A stretch of DNA of 64,000 nt, taken from Tardiphaga sp052076105 (GTDB lineage: Bacteria > Pseudomonadota > Alphaproteobacteria > Rhizobiales > Xanthobacteraceae). This document shows positions 25,807-35,236 of the stretch, piece after piece. The notes below the pieces were generated by a model that was given only the letters and a program-made list of their open reading frames with translations, was not told where the DNA came from and ran no database searches. The stretch is from contig NZ_CP197245.1 of assembly GCF_052076105.1 (NCBI RefSeq), positions 4,154,001 through 4,218,000 on the forward strand, read 5' to 3'. Positions within the stretch are counted from its first letter, which is position 1; each line of letters opens with the position of its first letter. A program made the position numbers and the translations under genes.

Positions 25807-26219
25807 GACGCGGCTCCCGCGGGACGAAACAGCACGACGGGCTGTTCGCTATTGGCATATGTGCCGAAATCGACCGGCACGATCACGGCCTGCACGCGCA
25901 TGCCGATGTGCACTTCGTCGGGCGCGCAATCAATGATACGGCTGAGCATGCGCACGCCCTCGTCGAGCTCGACGACACAAGTATTGTAGTCGCCGCCATG
26001 TTTGGCGGGACGGCGCATGGTGGTGGTAGAATAAATCGTGCCGAAGCCGCTGGCCCCGACGAAGACGAGATCGGCCGCGCCTGATCGCGGCGCGATCAGG
26101 CGCGGATAGAACACATACTCGCCGGTAGAGCGTGAGCGCTGGATCATCAGCCTGCCGGCACGCAGATGTGCCAAGAACTGGCCTTCCGGCCCAAGGCCTT
26201 CCATCGAGTTGTCCTGCAT
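25803..26219 (-). CDS. DUF35 OB-fold protein, partner of the thiolase-like protein
   Basis: 138 residues. The OB-fold part is clear (GFGTIYSTTTMRRPAK, YNTCVVELDEGVRMLSRI, IGMRVQAVIV). DUF35 proteins normally begin with a rubredoxin-like zinc ribbon of four cysteines; here the corresponding segment (RSRSTGEYVFYPRLIAPRSG) has none. The ATG at 26219 overlaps the ligase stop by one base (TGATG), and the stop overlaps the thiolase-like start. Such tight coupling fits a two-subunit enzyme. Confidence 0.82.
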   Translation of the reverse strand: MQDNSMEGLGPEGQFLAHLRAGRLMIQRSRSTGEYVFYPRLIAPRSGAADLVFVGASGFGTIYSTTTMRRPAKHGGDYNTCVVELDEGVRMLSRIIDCAPDEVHIGMRVQAVIVPVDFGTYANSEQPVVLFRPAGAAS

Positions 26220-27874
26220 CACTGCTTCCACTCCGCGTCCTGCAGCGACCGCCAGCTGATCTTGTTGCTTTCCGACCGTGGCAGGCTGTCGACCAGCACC
26301 ACCGAGCGCGGTGTCTTGTAATTGGCCATGACGCTGCGCGCCCAGCCAAGAATGTCATCCGGCGTCGTCTCAGCCCTGACCGCATCGTGCAACACCACCA
26401 GCGCCTTCACCGACTCGCCGCGATAGCTGTCCGGTGTGGAGATGATGCAGCACTCCTTGATGGCAGGATGGCCGTACATGATGGACTCAACTTCCGCCGG
26501 CCACACCTTGAAGCCCGACACGTTGATCATCCGTTTCAGCCGGTCGACCGCGAAGAAATAGCCGTCGCCATCGCGATAGCCGAGATCACCGGTACGCAGA
26601 AAGCGCTTGCCGTCGAGCCTGACAAAGGACGTGTCGTTTGCCTCCGGTTTGTTCCAGTAGTTCTGCAGCACCTGCGGGCCATTGACGACGATCTCGCCGA
26701 TCTCGTCATTGCCAAGCTCGGTCAGCGTGTCAGGATCAATGATCCGCGCATCTGTCTGGTGCACGGCGATGCCGAGGCACTGGCGCCTTGGCGCTTCCAT
26801 CGGATTGATGTGGGTCGGCGACATGGTTTCGGTCATGCCGTAGCCCTCGACGAATTCGAGGCTGAAGCGGGTCTTCAGCCGCTCGGCCACCGCGACTGGC
26901 ATCGCCGCGCCACCTCCGGTGATGACCTTGAGTTTTGCAAAACATTCTTCGCGGAATGTCGGGCTGGACAACACGTCGACGATCATGGTCGGCGCTGCGT
27001 TCCAGAAGGTAACACCATGAGCCTCGAAGAGTGGCGGGATCAAGTCCTTGTCCCAGCGTGCCATCAGCATCAGCGTCGCGCCGATCGAGATTGCCGCATT
27101 CATCGATCCCTGCATGCCCGCCACATGAAAGAACGGCTGCACGCCAGTCAGCACGTCGTCGGCGTCGAGCCTGTACCAGCGCGCCTGCAGCACCGCCGTG
27201 AACAGGACACTGCTGTGCAGATGCATGCAGGCCTTCGGCTTGCCCGTGGTGCCGGACGTGTAGGGAAACAGGCAGAGATCGGCTGATGTGGCGCCCATCG
27301 GCGCCGGCGTCTCGTTGCGCGCGATGACATAATCCCAGGCGCGCCAGCCTGGTGCGGTGGGACAGGATCCGTTCTGTGTCACGCAGGGCGGCAGCATGTA
27401 CGGCGTGACCGCCGGGACATAGTCGCGATAATGCGCGACGATGATACTATTGATGGCGTGTCCCACGAGAGGCGCGAAGACCTCCACGAGATCGCTGCCG
27501 ATGATCGCCACTTTGGCGCCGCTGTCAGACGCAATGTAGTCGAGCTCGGTGGTCTTGTTCATCGGATTGATTGGCACAACGACCGCGTCAGCCCGCATGA
27601 CAGCGTAATAGGCGATCACATATTGCGGCGAATTCTGCAGCGCGATCATGACGCGGTCGCCGCGCCTGACGCCGCAGACATTCTGCAGATAGCCGGCCAG
27701 CGCGTCGACCTGCCGCAGCAACTCCGCGTAAGTCACAACCCCGCCATAGAACAGCGTCGCCGGATGATCTGGCCGCGCCGTCGCTGCGCGCACCAGTGCG
27801 TCATAGAGGACACCCTCGGGCAGCGGCAATGTGTGCGGCTCGCCCGGCGGCCAGAATGGCGAGACATCACTCAC
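26219..27874 (-). CDS. Acyl-CoA synthetase (AMP-forming, fatty/aromatic acid type)
   Basis: 551 residues, ANL superfamily: activates a carboxylic acid with ATP and joins it to CoA. Motifs: LFPYTSGTTGKPKACMHLH (P-loop-like A3), VEGYGMTETMSPTH (A5), RTGDLGYRDGDGYFFAVDRL (A7), KRMINVSGFKVWPAEVE (A8) and the C-terminal lysine in SESNKISW. The start is GTG 27874 (VSDVSPFW) with GGAGG before it; the open frame continues to 28108 without homology. Sits between an NTF2-like gene and the DUF35/thiolase pair, so it probably supplies their CoA substrate. Confidence 0.9.
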   Translation of the reverse strand: MSDVSPFWPPGEPHTLPLPEGVLYDALVRAATARPDHPATLFYGGVVTYAELLRQVDALAGYLQNVCGVRRGDRVMIALQNSPQYVIAYYAVMRADAVVVPINPMNKTTELDYIASDSGAKVAIIGSDLVEVFAPLVGHAINSIIVAHYRDYVPAVTPYMLPPCVTQNGSCPTAPGWRAWDYVIARNETPAPMGATSADLCLFPYTSGTTGKPKACMHLHSSVLFTAVLQARWYRLDADDVLTGVQPFFHVAGMQGSMNAAISIGATLMLMARWDKDLIPPLFEAHGVTFWNAAPTMIVDVLSSPTFREECFAKLKVITGGGAAMPVAVAERLKTRFSLEFVEGYGMTETMSPTHINPMEAPRRQCLGIAVHQTDARIIDPDTLTELGNDEIGEIVVNGPQVLQNYWNKPEANDTSFVRLDGKRFLRTGDLGYRDGDGYFFAVDRLKRMINVSGFKVWPAEVESIMYGHPAIKECCIISTPDSYRGESVKALVVLHDAVRAETTPDDILGWARSVMANYKTPRSVVLVDSLPRSESNKISWRSLQDAEWKQ

Positions 27875-27908
27875 TTGGAGCCTCCGGGCGTGGTCATTGT
27901 GCTGAGCT

Positions 27909-28289
27909 TCAGGCGAAGAAGTGCCAGACCTTGGCGATGATCTGCCAGCGGCCGTCGATCTTGATGAAGGACAGTTCGTTGATGAAGCGCTTCGGCAGAT
28001 ACATGTCCTTGACGCGGGCATGGGCCGTGGTGGGGGACGCGACCGAGACGCTGACGATCTCGTCGCCGCGCGGATCGTTTCGTGACGCCGATGACGGGCG
28101 CGCAGCAACCATGGTCATGTAGGTTTCGAGGTCGAGATTCACGAGTGTGCCATCGGTGGCCGAGAACAGCCGCACCTGCGGATGCAACACCCGACGGAAG
28201 CCGGCGACATCGCCGTGATAGAGCGCATCGAAATAGCCGGCGATGACGGCACGGATGTCCTGTTCGTCCTGCACTTGCGAAACTTGCAT
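27909..28289 (-). CDS. NTF2/SnoaL-like small protein (lumazine-binding-like)
   Basis: 126 residues, a single alpha+beta NTF2-type domain: VIAGYFDALYHGDVAGFRRV at the start and LSFIKIDGRWQIIAKVWHFF at the end. Members serve as small isomerases, hydratases or ligand-binding subunits; the active residues cannot be read from sequence alone. It lies between the aminotransferase (23 bp away) and the ligase (34 bp away), so it is part of the operon, and may help dehydration or isomerisation. Confidence 0.78.
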   Translation of the reverse strand: MQVSQVQDEQDIRAVIAGYFDALYHGDVAGFRRVLHPQVRLFSATDGTLVNLDLETYMTMVAARPSSASRNDPRGDEIVSVSVASPTTAHARVKDMYLPKRFINELSFIKIDGRWQIIAKVWHFFA

Positions 28290-28312
28290 CTTCAGTTCTC
28301 TGCCGTGATGTT

Positions 28313-29626
28313 TTAGTTGAGACCGCTGGAACGCGCGTGTTCCTGGTCGGCGAGTTCGAGCCCGTGATCTAGCGCTTCGAGCAATCGCTCGGCGTCCGCT
28401 TCACTGATGATCAGCGGCGGCGCTAGGAACAGCGAGGTCTGCTCGCCTGATGTGCCGATCACGGCGCCAACCTCCATCGCCCGTGCGGCGACCCGAGAGG
28501 CGATCGGATTTTCGACCGTGTCCGCCGCCCAGTTGCGCCAATCGGGCCCGTGCAGTTCGACGGTCCAGTGCAGGCCTTGTCCCGCGATACGACTGACGCT
28601 CGGATGATTGCGTGCGATTTCGAGCAGGCGCTTCTTGAAATGCGCCTCCATGGTGAGCACGCGCGCCAGGATATCTTCTTCGGTGACCACTTTCAGATAG
28701 GCGCTGACGGCGGCCATGCTGATCGGGTGGCCGCGCAGCGTGCCGTAGTTCTGCCAGCTCGATCCCTTGAGCTGTTCGACGATCTTTTTCGACACGACGA
28801 CCGCCGCCACCGCTGCGGCGCCGCCGCCGAGCGACTTGCCCAAGGTCACGATATCCGGGCGGCTCGATGCACCCTGGAAGGCAAACCATCGCCCGGCGCG
28901 GCCGGCGCCGGTGACGACTTCGTCGGCGATCCAGATCGACTTGGCCTCTGCCGCGTGCCGCGCCACCTCGTCCTGATATTCGCCGTCGTAATAATTGCCA
29001 CCCTGGGTGTAGTCGATGATGGTCGCGGCCGTATCGGCGAGTGTCGCGCCGGCATCGGCAAGACGCTCAACAGTTGGGCGATTGTCCGGAAGGCCGCCAT
29101 AGATCGCCCCGTCAGGTGCAGGCAGGATCTTGACCGGTGCCATTGGCGCCGGCAGACGTGAACCGCCAGCCTGCACCGCAAGGCCACCATGCCAGTGCGG
29201 CTGCACGGTCATGCTGCGCGACAGACCGACGAGGCCGTGATAGGCGCGCTCGCGCGTCGCCAGTGCGGATTTCTGCGACAGCGCCTGGCACAGCGACAAC
29301 GCCATGTCGTTGGCCTCGGAGCCGCTGATGCAGAAACGCACGCCGCCGACCCAATCTTCCTCGCCGGCGAAAGCCGTGCTCATCAGGTCGTCGGCAGCTT
29401 TCTCGCGACCGATCCAGGTCCAGCCTTCATTGACCACCGGCGTATCCGCCGCGGCGCGAATGGCTTCCACCATTTTCGGGTGACGATGGCCGAGGCCGCC
29501 GCCAGTATTACTGCCGTCGATCAGACGACGGCCGTCCTGCAAATGGAAATAGACGCCCTCGCCGCCGACCACGGTCAGGGGTGCGCTGTCGCCCGCATTG
29601 AGGCCGGTCCGCAAAAGTCTGCTCAT
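28313..29626 (-). CDS. Class III PLP-dependent aminotransferase
   Basis: 437 residues, close to glutamate-1-semialdehyde aminomutase and beta-amino-acid transaminases. SGSEANDMAL (101-110) is the phosphate region, AYHG (128-131) stacks on the cofactor, ADEVVTG (234-240) holds the PLP-ring aspartate D235, and TLGKSLGGG places the Schiff-base lysine at K264. It would remove or exchange an amino group from the substrate. Gaps of 13 and 23 bp to its neighbours show co-transcription with hyuB and the NTF2-like gene. The amino donor is not deducible. Confidence 0.88.
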   Translation of the reverse strand: MSRLLRTGLNAGDSAPLTVVGGEGVYFHLQDGRRLIDGSNTGGGLGHRHPKMVEAIRAAADTPVVNEGWTWIGREKAADDLMSTAFAGEEDWVGGVRFCISGSEANDMALSLCQALSQKSALATRERAYHGLVGLSRSMTVQPHWHGGLAVQAGGSRLPAPMAPVKILPAPDGAIYGGLPDNRPTVERLADAGATLADTAATIIDYTQGGNYYDGEYQDEVARHAAEAKSIWIADEVVTGAGRAGRWFAFQGASSRPDIVTLGKSLGGGAAAVAAVVVSKKIVEQLKGSSWQNYGTLRGHPISMAAVSAYLKVVTEEDILARVLTMEAHFKKRLLEIARNHPSVSRIAGQGLHWTVELHGPDWRNWAADTVENPIASRVAARAMEVGAVIGTSGEQTSLFLAPPLIISEADAERLLEALDHGLELADQEHARSSGLN

Positions 29627-29639
29627 TGTATGTCTTTCT

Positions 29640-31214
29640 TCACGTAGCCGGGCCGAAGCCGCCGCCGCCGCACATTTCGATGGTCACCAGGTCGTCCTGC
29701 TGCAGAACGAGGTTCGACTTGCCCTCGATCTCCGTGGTCTCCCCGCCGCGCGACAGCGTCAGCCGCGCGGTCTTGCCGGGCTCGCCGCCATGCAGGCCAA
29801 ACGGCGGAATGACCTTACGCTCGACGCTGCTGGTGAGATGCATGCTCGGTGCGAGCACGCGATAGCTGCGCACGACGCCGTCGCCGCCGCGATACTGGCC
29901 GCCGCCGCCGGATCCCCAGCGGATCGCCTGGCGCTCGACGCGGACATTATAGTTGGCCTCGATCATCTCGACCGGTGTGTTCGAGGTGTTGGTGAGGTGC
30001 ACGCGCGTTGCCGAACAGCCGATGCGGTTGTGGCGGGCGCCCTCGCCGCCGGCATGGACTTCGTACAGCATCTTCCAGGAGCCATCAGCGCGTGGCTCGG
30101 CGAAGGAGATCATGCCCGAAGTGGTGGCGCCCCCCGACGACAGCCGTTCCGGGATGACGTCCTTCATCGCCAGGAAGATCGCGTCGACGATGCGCAGCGA
30201 GGTCTCGTGATTGCCCGCTGCCACAGGCGCAGTGGCGCCGGGATCGAGGATCGAACCGGGCCTGGTGATGATGTTGAGTGGACGCAGCGCGCCGCCGTTC
30301 TGCTGCATGTCGCGGCCGCTCATGATGCGGGCGCTATAGGCCACCGCAGAGCGCGCGATAAAAGACGTGGTGTTGCAGAAATTCGAGACGCGGTCGCAAC
30401 TGCCAGACAGGTCGAAGGTCGCTTCGTCGCCCTTGATGATGATCTTGACGCGGATGCGCGCCGGCTCATTGCCGGGGCCGCCATCGTCCATGAAGTCCTC
30501 ACCCTCATAGACACCATCGGGCAATGCCAGAATGGCCTCGCGCATTTCGGCTTCGGAGAGATCATGCAGGCGCGACAGCGTCGCCACGAACATATCCTTG
30601 CCGTGCACCTTGCACAGCTCGATGATGCGCTTCTCACCGGCCAGCGTGCAGGCGATCTGGCCGAGCAAGTCGCCCTCGCAGGATTCGGGATCACGCACAT
30701 TGGCCTTGAGAAACTGGACCACCGCATCGCTGATCCCTGCCGCGGTGGCGACGCGGATCGGCGGGATGCGCAGCGCTTCCTGGAAGGTATCGATCGCCTT
30801 GGCGTAATAGCTGCCGGGCCAGAAGCCGCCGATATCCGGCCAATGCGCGAGACTCACGGCGAAGGCAATGATCTCGCCTTCGAAGAACACCGGGCGTACA
30901 ACCTTGACGTCGTTGAGATGATTGCCGCCGAGTTCGGCGACATTGTAGATGAGTACGTCGCCTTCCTTGAGCGTCGACGCGGGCACGCGCTTCAGCGTCT
31001 CGCTGACCGTATAGGCCATGGCGCCGAGATGAACCGGAATGTCGCGCCCCTGTCCGACCAGTTCGCCCTGCGCATCGGTGATCGCCGACGACAGGTCGCC
31101 CGCCTCGCGCAGCAGCGGCGAGCGCGCCGAGCGGGTCATCACCAGACTCATCTCTTCGGCCGCTGCCGACAGGCCATGGCGGATCACTTCGACGGCAAAC
31201 GGATCGAGTTTCAT
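29640..31214 (-). CDS. hyuB: Hydantoinase B / oxoprolinase family subunit
   Basis: 524 residues, HyuB family (Hydantoinase_B). Seen: AAAEEMSLVMTRSARSPLLREAGDLSSAI at the start, IPVHLGAMA, ELGGNHLNDVKVVRPVF with GGHxxD-like residues, and RWGSGGGGQYRGGDGVVR near the end. HyuA and HyuB act as a complex in ATP-dependent opening of hydantoin or 5-oxoproline rings, or in acetone/acetophenone carboxylation. The start at 31214 overlaps hyuA by four bases. Confidence 0.9.
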   Translation of the reverse strand: MKLDPFAVEVIRHGLSAAAEEMSLVMTRSARSPLLREAGDLSSAITDAQGELVGQGRDIPVHLGAMAYTVSETLKRVPASTLKEGDVLIYNVAELGGNHLNDVKVVRPVFFEGEIIAFAVSLAHWPDIGGFWPGSYYAKAIDTFQEALRIPPIRVATAAGISDAVVQFLKANVRDPESCEGDLLGQIACTLAGEKRIIELCKVHGKDMFVATLSRLHDLSEAEMREAILALPDGVYEGEDFMDDGGPGNEPARIRVKIIIKGDEATFDLSGSCDRVSNFCNTTSFIARSAVAYSARIMSGRDMQQNGGALRPLNIITRPGSILDPGATAPVAAGNHETSLRIVDAIFLAMKDVIPERLSSGGATTSGMISFAEPRADGSWKMLYEVHAGGEGARHNRIGCSATRVHLTNTSNTPVEMIEANYNVRVERQAIRWGSGGGGQYRGGDGVVRSYRVLAPSMHLTSSVERKVIPPFGLHGGEPGKTARLTLSRGGETTEIEGKSNLVLQQDDLVTIEMCGGGGFGPAT

Positions 31215-33211
31215 GCTGCCACCCTGGTCATATAGAGATTACCGTCGGCGTCGGGCGCGGCCTGCCAACCCGGCGGCACCACCACCGTCGACCAGGCGTC
31301 CTCGATGATCGCTGGGCCGGCGACCACAGTGGACGTGGTGCCGCGGTCGATCACATCGGTCATGATGTCATGGGCATTGTCGAACGAACATTTGCGCGGC
31401 ATGAATTCGGTGCGCCTTGTGTCGATGCCCGGTCGGCCGACCTGGGTGGTCGACGGCTGGCGAGCCTGCGCGCGCACGGATTCGATGACGCAGGGCTCGG
31501 TCGTGGCATAGCCGAACAGTTCGCGGTGTTTCTTCAGGAACTGCTCACGCAGGAAGTCCGGATCGAGCGGCAGCGTGAACGGCACCGGAATGGCGTCAGC
31601 CTGGGCGGCATAGCGCATCAGCGCGACGAGATCGATTTCGACGGAGGACTTGGCAATGCCGTTGGCGAGCAGCGGCTCCAGCGTCAGTTCGACCATGGCG
31701 TCGATCCGCTCGGAGACTTTGGCGAGATCGATGCCGGCCAGCGGTGCGCGGAGCGTCTGCTGCTGCAGGAAGCTGAAATCGGCGGTGAGGCAGCCCAGCG
31801 CCGAGAACGCGCTCGATGCCGCCGGCACCACGATCTCGGTGATCCCGTAGAGATCGGCGAGACCCGCCGCATGCATCGGGCCGCCGCCGCCGAAAGCCAG
31901 GAGCGTGCAGTCGCGGCCGTCGATGCCACGCTCCACGGTGACGCGGCGCAGCGCGCGCGCCATGGTCGCGTTGGCGACCTTGATGATGCCGAGCGCGGTT
32001 TCCATCAGGCTGAGGCCGAGCCGGTCGGCGATCGGCTGAACCGCGCGGGCGGCGGCATCGAGATCGATACCAATGCGATCGCCGAGCTTGGTGGCCGGAT
32101 TGAGATAGCCGAGCAGCGCATTGGCGTCAGTGATGGTCGGCTCGTTGCCACCGCGGCCGTAGCAGGCCGGACCGGGTTCGGAGCCGGCGCTTTCCGGGCC
32201 GACCGTTAGACCGCCGGCACCGGCGCGCACGATGGAGCCGCCGCCGGCGCCGATCGAATGCACCGCCAGCATCGGCTGGCGCAACGGCCGATCAGCGAGC
32301 AGCTTGCCATCGGTCATTTCGGCCTGGCCATCGACGATCAGACACACGTCAGTGGTGGTGCCGCCCATGTCAAAAGTGAGCACGCGGGATTTGTCGAGCT
32401 GGCGTGCGATACTGACAGAGGCAGAGACGCCCGCCGCGGGACCGGACATCGCCATCACCAATGGACGGCGTTTCACTGCCGCGATCGGGATCATCGCGCC
32501 GGCGGAGTGAAACACCTGCAGACCCGCGCCGAGTGGTAGCCGCTCCTCGAGCTCGCTGAGATATTCGACGGCAATGGGCATCGCCGCGGCGTTGAACACC
32601 GTCGACGACGTCCGCTCATATTCGCGCGCCTCGGCATTCACCTCATGGGATAATGAGACATAAGGCACGACGTCCTTCAGCCGCTCCGCCAGCATCTTCT
32701 CATGCGCTGGATTCGCATAGGCGTGGAGCAGCGACACCGCGACGCTCTGCGCGCCGGTGTCCTTGAGCCAGACGATCAACCGCTCGATTTCGGTCTTATC
32801 CAGCCCCTGCAGCACCTGGCCATCGTGTGTCATCCGCTCATTCAGCGCAAAACACATCTCGCGCGGCACCAGCGATGTCGCCTTGGGAACTATGTCGAGA
32901 CGATAGAGATCGCGCCGGCGATAGCGGCCGATCTCCAGCACGTCCTCGAAGCCTTTGGTGGCGATGAGCGCCACTTTCGGCAAGCGCTCCTCGACGATGG
33001 CATTGGTGATCCGGGTGGTGCCGTGAATGAAGCGCTTGACGTCGCTCTTGCGCAGACCCACGGCCTCGATCGCTTCCAGCATCGCCTGCACCGGCGCGTG
33101 GGGACGTGACGGCACTTTCGCGATGCGCGTCTCTGACGTGTCGCGCCGGATAGCGATGATATCGGTAAAGGTGCCGCCGATGTCGGTTCCGATTTCCCAG
33201 ATATTCGTCAC
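31211..33211 (-). CDS. hyuA: Hydantoinase A / oxoprolinase family subunit
   Basis: 666 residues, ATP-binding partner of HyuB. The N-terminus has the actin-like phosphate loop GTDIGGTFTDIIA, then HGTTRITNAIVEERLPKVAL; the middle contains DMGGTTTDVCLI and SIGAGGGSIV, and FGGGGPMHAAGL follows near residue 430. All are Hydantoinase_A landmarks. The start is GTG 33211. The binding-protein gene ends 72 bp upstream on the same strand. The ring or ketone attacked cannot be told from sequence. Confidence 0.9.
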   Translation of the reverse strand: MTNIWEIGTDIGGTFTDIIAIRRDTSETRIAKVPSRPHAPVQAMLEAIEAVGLRKSDVKRFIHGTTRITNAIVEERLPKVALIATKGFEDVLEIGRYRRRDLYRLDIVPKATSLVPREMCFALNERMTHDGQVLQGLDKTEIERLIVWLKDTGAQSVAVSLLHAYANPAHEKMLAERLKDVVPYVSLSHEVNAEAREYERTSSTVFNAAAMPIAVEYLSELEERLPLGAGLQVFHSAGAMIPIAAVKRRPLVMAMSGPAAGVSASVSIARQLDKSRVLTFDMGGTTTDVCLIVDGQAEMTDGKLLADRPLRQPMLAVHSIGAGGGSIVRAGAGGLTVGPESAGSEPGPACYGRGGNEPTITDANALLGYLNPATKLGDRIGIDLDAAARAVQPIADRLGLSLMETALGIIKVANATMARALRRVTVERGIDGRDCTLLAFGGGGPMHAAGLADLYGITEIVVPAASSAFSALGCLTADFSFLQQQTLRAPLAGIDLAKVSERIDAMVELTLEPLLANGIAKSSVEIDLVALMRYAAQADAIPVPFTLPLDPDFLREQFLKKHRELFGYATTEPCVIESVRAQARQPSTTQVGRPGIDTRRTEFMPRKCSFDNAHDIMTDVIDRGTTSTVVAGPAIIEDAWSTVVVPPGWQAAPDADGNLYMTRVAA

Positions 33212-33283
33212 GCGCCTTGGTCTCGCTTTCGTTCAGGGCCGGCAATTGGGCAGCAGCACCATCGCCGGGTCGTTCGTCTTCGC

Positions 33284-34894
33284 TTACTTGCGGGCGAGAT
33301 CGCGGAAATCGACCTGGCGATGGAACCAGTAGGTGTAGCCATCAAGCTGCGGGATCATCACGGCATCCTGGTTGGCTTGCCACAAGAGCACCAGCGGAAC
33401 TTCCTTGACGTATTCCGCGATCATCTCCTTGCCCATCTCGTCATACTTGGCCTGATCCTGCTCGAACCGGGCTTGATTGGCCAGTTTCACCACCAGCTCG
33501 TCATTCCAGGAGCTGTAATTCCAGCGCTGGTTACCGGTAAAGAAATTACGGAAGAAGTAATCGGCGGTCGGCAACCAGGCGGTGGAGCCTTCGGTGAAGA
33601 ACGGCAGCTTCTTCTCGGTGATCTGCGTCGACATCTGCGAGTCCGGCAGCTTCTGCACGTCGACTTCAATGTTGAGCTTCGCCAGCGCCTCCTTCAGCAG
33701 CGCCGCCATCGGTTCGGTGACGGCGGCGGAGCCGACATTGATGCTGAAAGTGGTCTTGAAGCCCTTCTCGAAACCGGCTTCAGTCAGAAGTTGCTTGGCC
33801 TTGGCTATATCGGTCTTCGCCGGCATCGGCTGCGGGAAATCGCCGGATGGCGGCGACGTCCACGATGCACCAAACAGCGGGAAACCGCGCTTGAAGATCG
33901 CCGCGCTGAACATGTCGTTATAGGGCAGCGCCATGGCGATGGCCTGACGGACCTTGAGATTGTCGAACGGCGCCATCTGCGTGTTGAAGGCGATCATCGT
34001 GAAGCCGTTGGTCTGCGGCGTCGATTCCACCTTGACCTTGCTGCGTTGCTGCAGCGATGGCACGTCGCTGGCCTGCAGGTCGATGGCGATGTCGGCATCG
34101 CCCTTCTCGATCAGGTTCGCGCGGGTGGCAGGATCACCGATAGTCTGCTCTATGACGCGCTTGAAGTAGGGCAGCTTGCCCTCACGACCGCTCTTCCAGC
34201 TGTCATTGCGCTTCAGGATCAACTGCTCACCCGGCTTGAACATCTCGACCGTATAGGCGCCCGAGCCAGCGGTATTGGTCTTCAGCCATTCCTGCGCCCA
34301 GGGATCTTCGACAGTCGCGTGCTGTTTGGCGAGCTTGCTGTTGAAGATCGGCGCCAGCGGCGTGGCGAGATTGGCCAGAGCCAGACGATCCGCCTTCGGC
34401 AGAGTGACAGTGATCGTGCGATCATCGACAATCGCGAACTGCTCGGCCTTGGTCAGCGATCCCGTGCCCATTTGCCCTGCCGCAATGGACTTGGCAGTGA
34501 CCGCACGATCGAGCGACCATTTCACGTCTTCTGCGGTGACGGGCGTGCCATCGTGCCACTTGGCATCGCGGAGCTTAAAGGTGATCTTCAACCCGTCCGG
34601 GCTGACCTCATAGCTCTCGGCCAGTTCGCCACGGATCTTGCTGCGGTCGAACACCCAGACGCCGTTTTCATCGCGCTTGCGATCGAAGGCCACAAGGCGA
34701 TCATAGATGCTGGTCGAGACGCCGAAGGCCTCGCGCGTCGCGCCCGGGGTGGTCGGGTCCAGCGTGGGGATATTGTTGCCGGTCACCTGGCGCAGGGTCT
34801 CGGCCCGCGTCTGCGCCTGTACTGCCGCCGGCATGAGCGCCATCAGCAGCACGCCGCCCGTCAATCTCAACAAACGCCTGCGATCAGCCATCAT
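33284..34894 (-). CDS. Dipeptide/oligopeptide-type ABC substrate-binding protein
   Basis: 536 residues, SBP family 5. The signal peptide (LLRLTGGVLLMALMPAAVQA) is followed by NNIPTLDPTTPGATREAF, ESYEVSPDGLKITFKLRDAKWHDGTPVTAEDV and NTQMAPFDNLKVRQAIAMA, the usual landmarks. Two adjacent ATGs (34894, 34891) begin the signal. No permease or ATPase follows; the next genes are hyuA and hyuB. The channel may be supplied by the dipeptide-type system at 46069-49975 (inference). It is the first gene of the eight-gene leftward operon. Confidence 0.9.
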   Translation of the reverse strand: MMADRRRLLRLTGGVLLMALMPAAVQAQTRAETLRQVTGNNIPTLDPTTPGATREAFGVSTSIYDRLVAFDRKRDENGVWVFDRSKIRGELAESYEVSPDGLKITFKLRDAKWHDGTPVTAEDVKWSLDRAVTAKSIAAGQMGTGSLTKAEQFAIVDDRTITVTLPKADRLALANLATPLAPIFNSKLAKQHATVEDPWAQEWLKTNTAGSGAYTVEMFKPGEQLILKRNDSWKSGREGKLPYFKRVIEQTIGDPATRANLIEKGDADIAIDLQASDVPSLQQRSKVKVESTPQTNGFTMIAFNTQMAPFDNLKVRQAIAMALPYNDMFSAAIFKRGFPLFGASWTSPPSGDFPQPMPAKTDIAKAKQLLTEAGFEKGFKTTFSINVGSAAVTEPMAALLKEALAKLNIEVDVQKLPDSQMSTQITEKKLPFFTEGSTAWLPTADYFFRNFFTGNQRWNYSSWNDELVVKLANQARFEQDQAKYDEMGKEMIAEYVKEVPLVLLWQANQDAVMIPQLDGYTYWFHRQVDFRDLARK

Positions 34895-35236
34895 CTGCCA
34901 CCGTCCCCTGTCGAACCTCGTTCTGCAAAATCTTGGCGCATCGCGCGCATCCGGATAGAGCCAGACTTGCTGGAAACGACTAGGCCAGATTGCCGGACGC
35001 AAGGTAACGTACGAGCGAGACCCCAAGGTGCTTTGTTACAGTGCAGATGCTGCACGCGAATGCAGCAACGATCCCAAGGGCGCGCCGATCCATTCAGATG
35101 CTGCATGTGCGGCAGTTATCGCGCCATCGACGGGTCGACGAGATCGCAACGATGCGGCAGCAACGGCGCCCCCCGCCGAAGATTGAGCAATTCGCAGGCG
35201 CGCGGCGATTTCCGGGAACGCATCTGGCGGCTCGGA
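34895..35236. other. Intergenic promoter region of the eight-gene operon
   Basis: 342 bp without a supported gene, between the MocR regulator stop and the binding-protein start. Its notable content is the repeat set at 35042-35105. Confidence 0.55.
35042..35105. promoter_or_regulatory. Candidate MocR operator: direct repeats of CAGATGCTGCA
   Basis: The 11-mer CAGATGCTGCA occurs at 35044-35054 and 35095-35105, 51 bp apart, about five helical turns. The first copy lies in the palindrome TGCAG-ATG-CTGCA, and an inverted TGCAGCA is at 35061. MocR/GabR regulators commonly bind spaced direct repeats, and a MocR gene ends 130 bp away. Confidence 0.45.

Noticed and set aside
29640..33211. Calling HyuAB specifically 5-oxoprolinase
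   Set aside because: The family also includes hydantoinases and ketone carboxylases; sequence motifs alone do not separate them and the operon context does not point to oxoproline.
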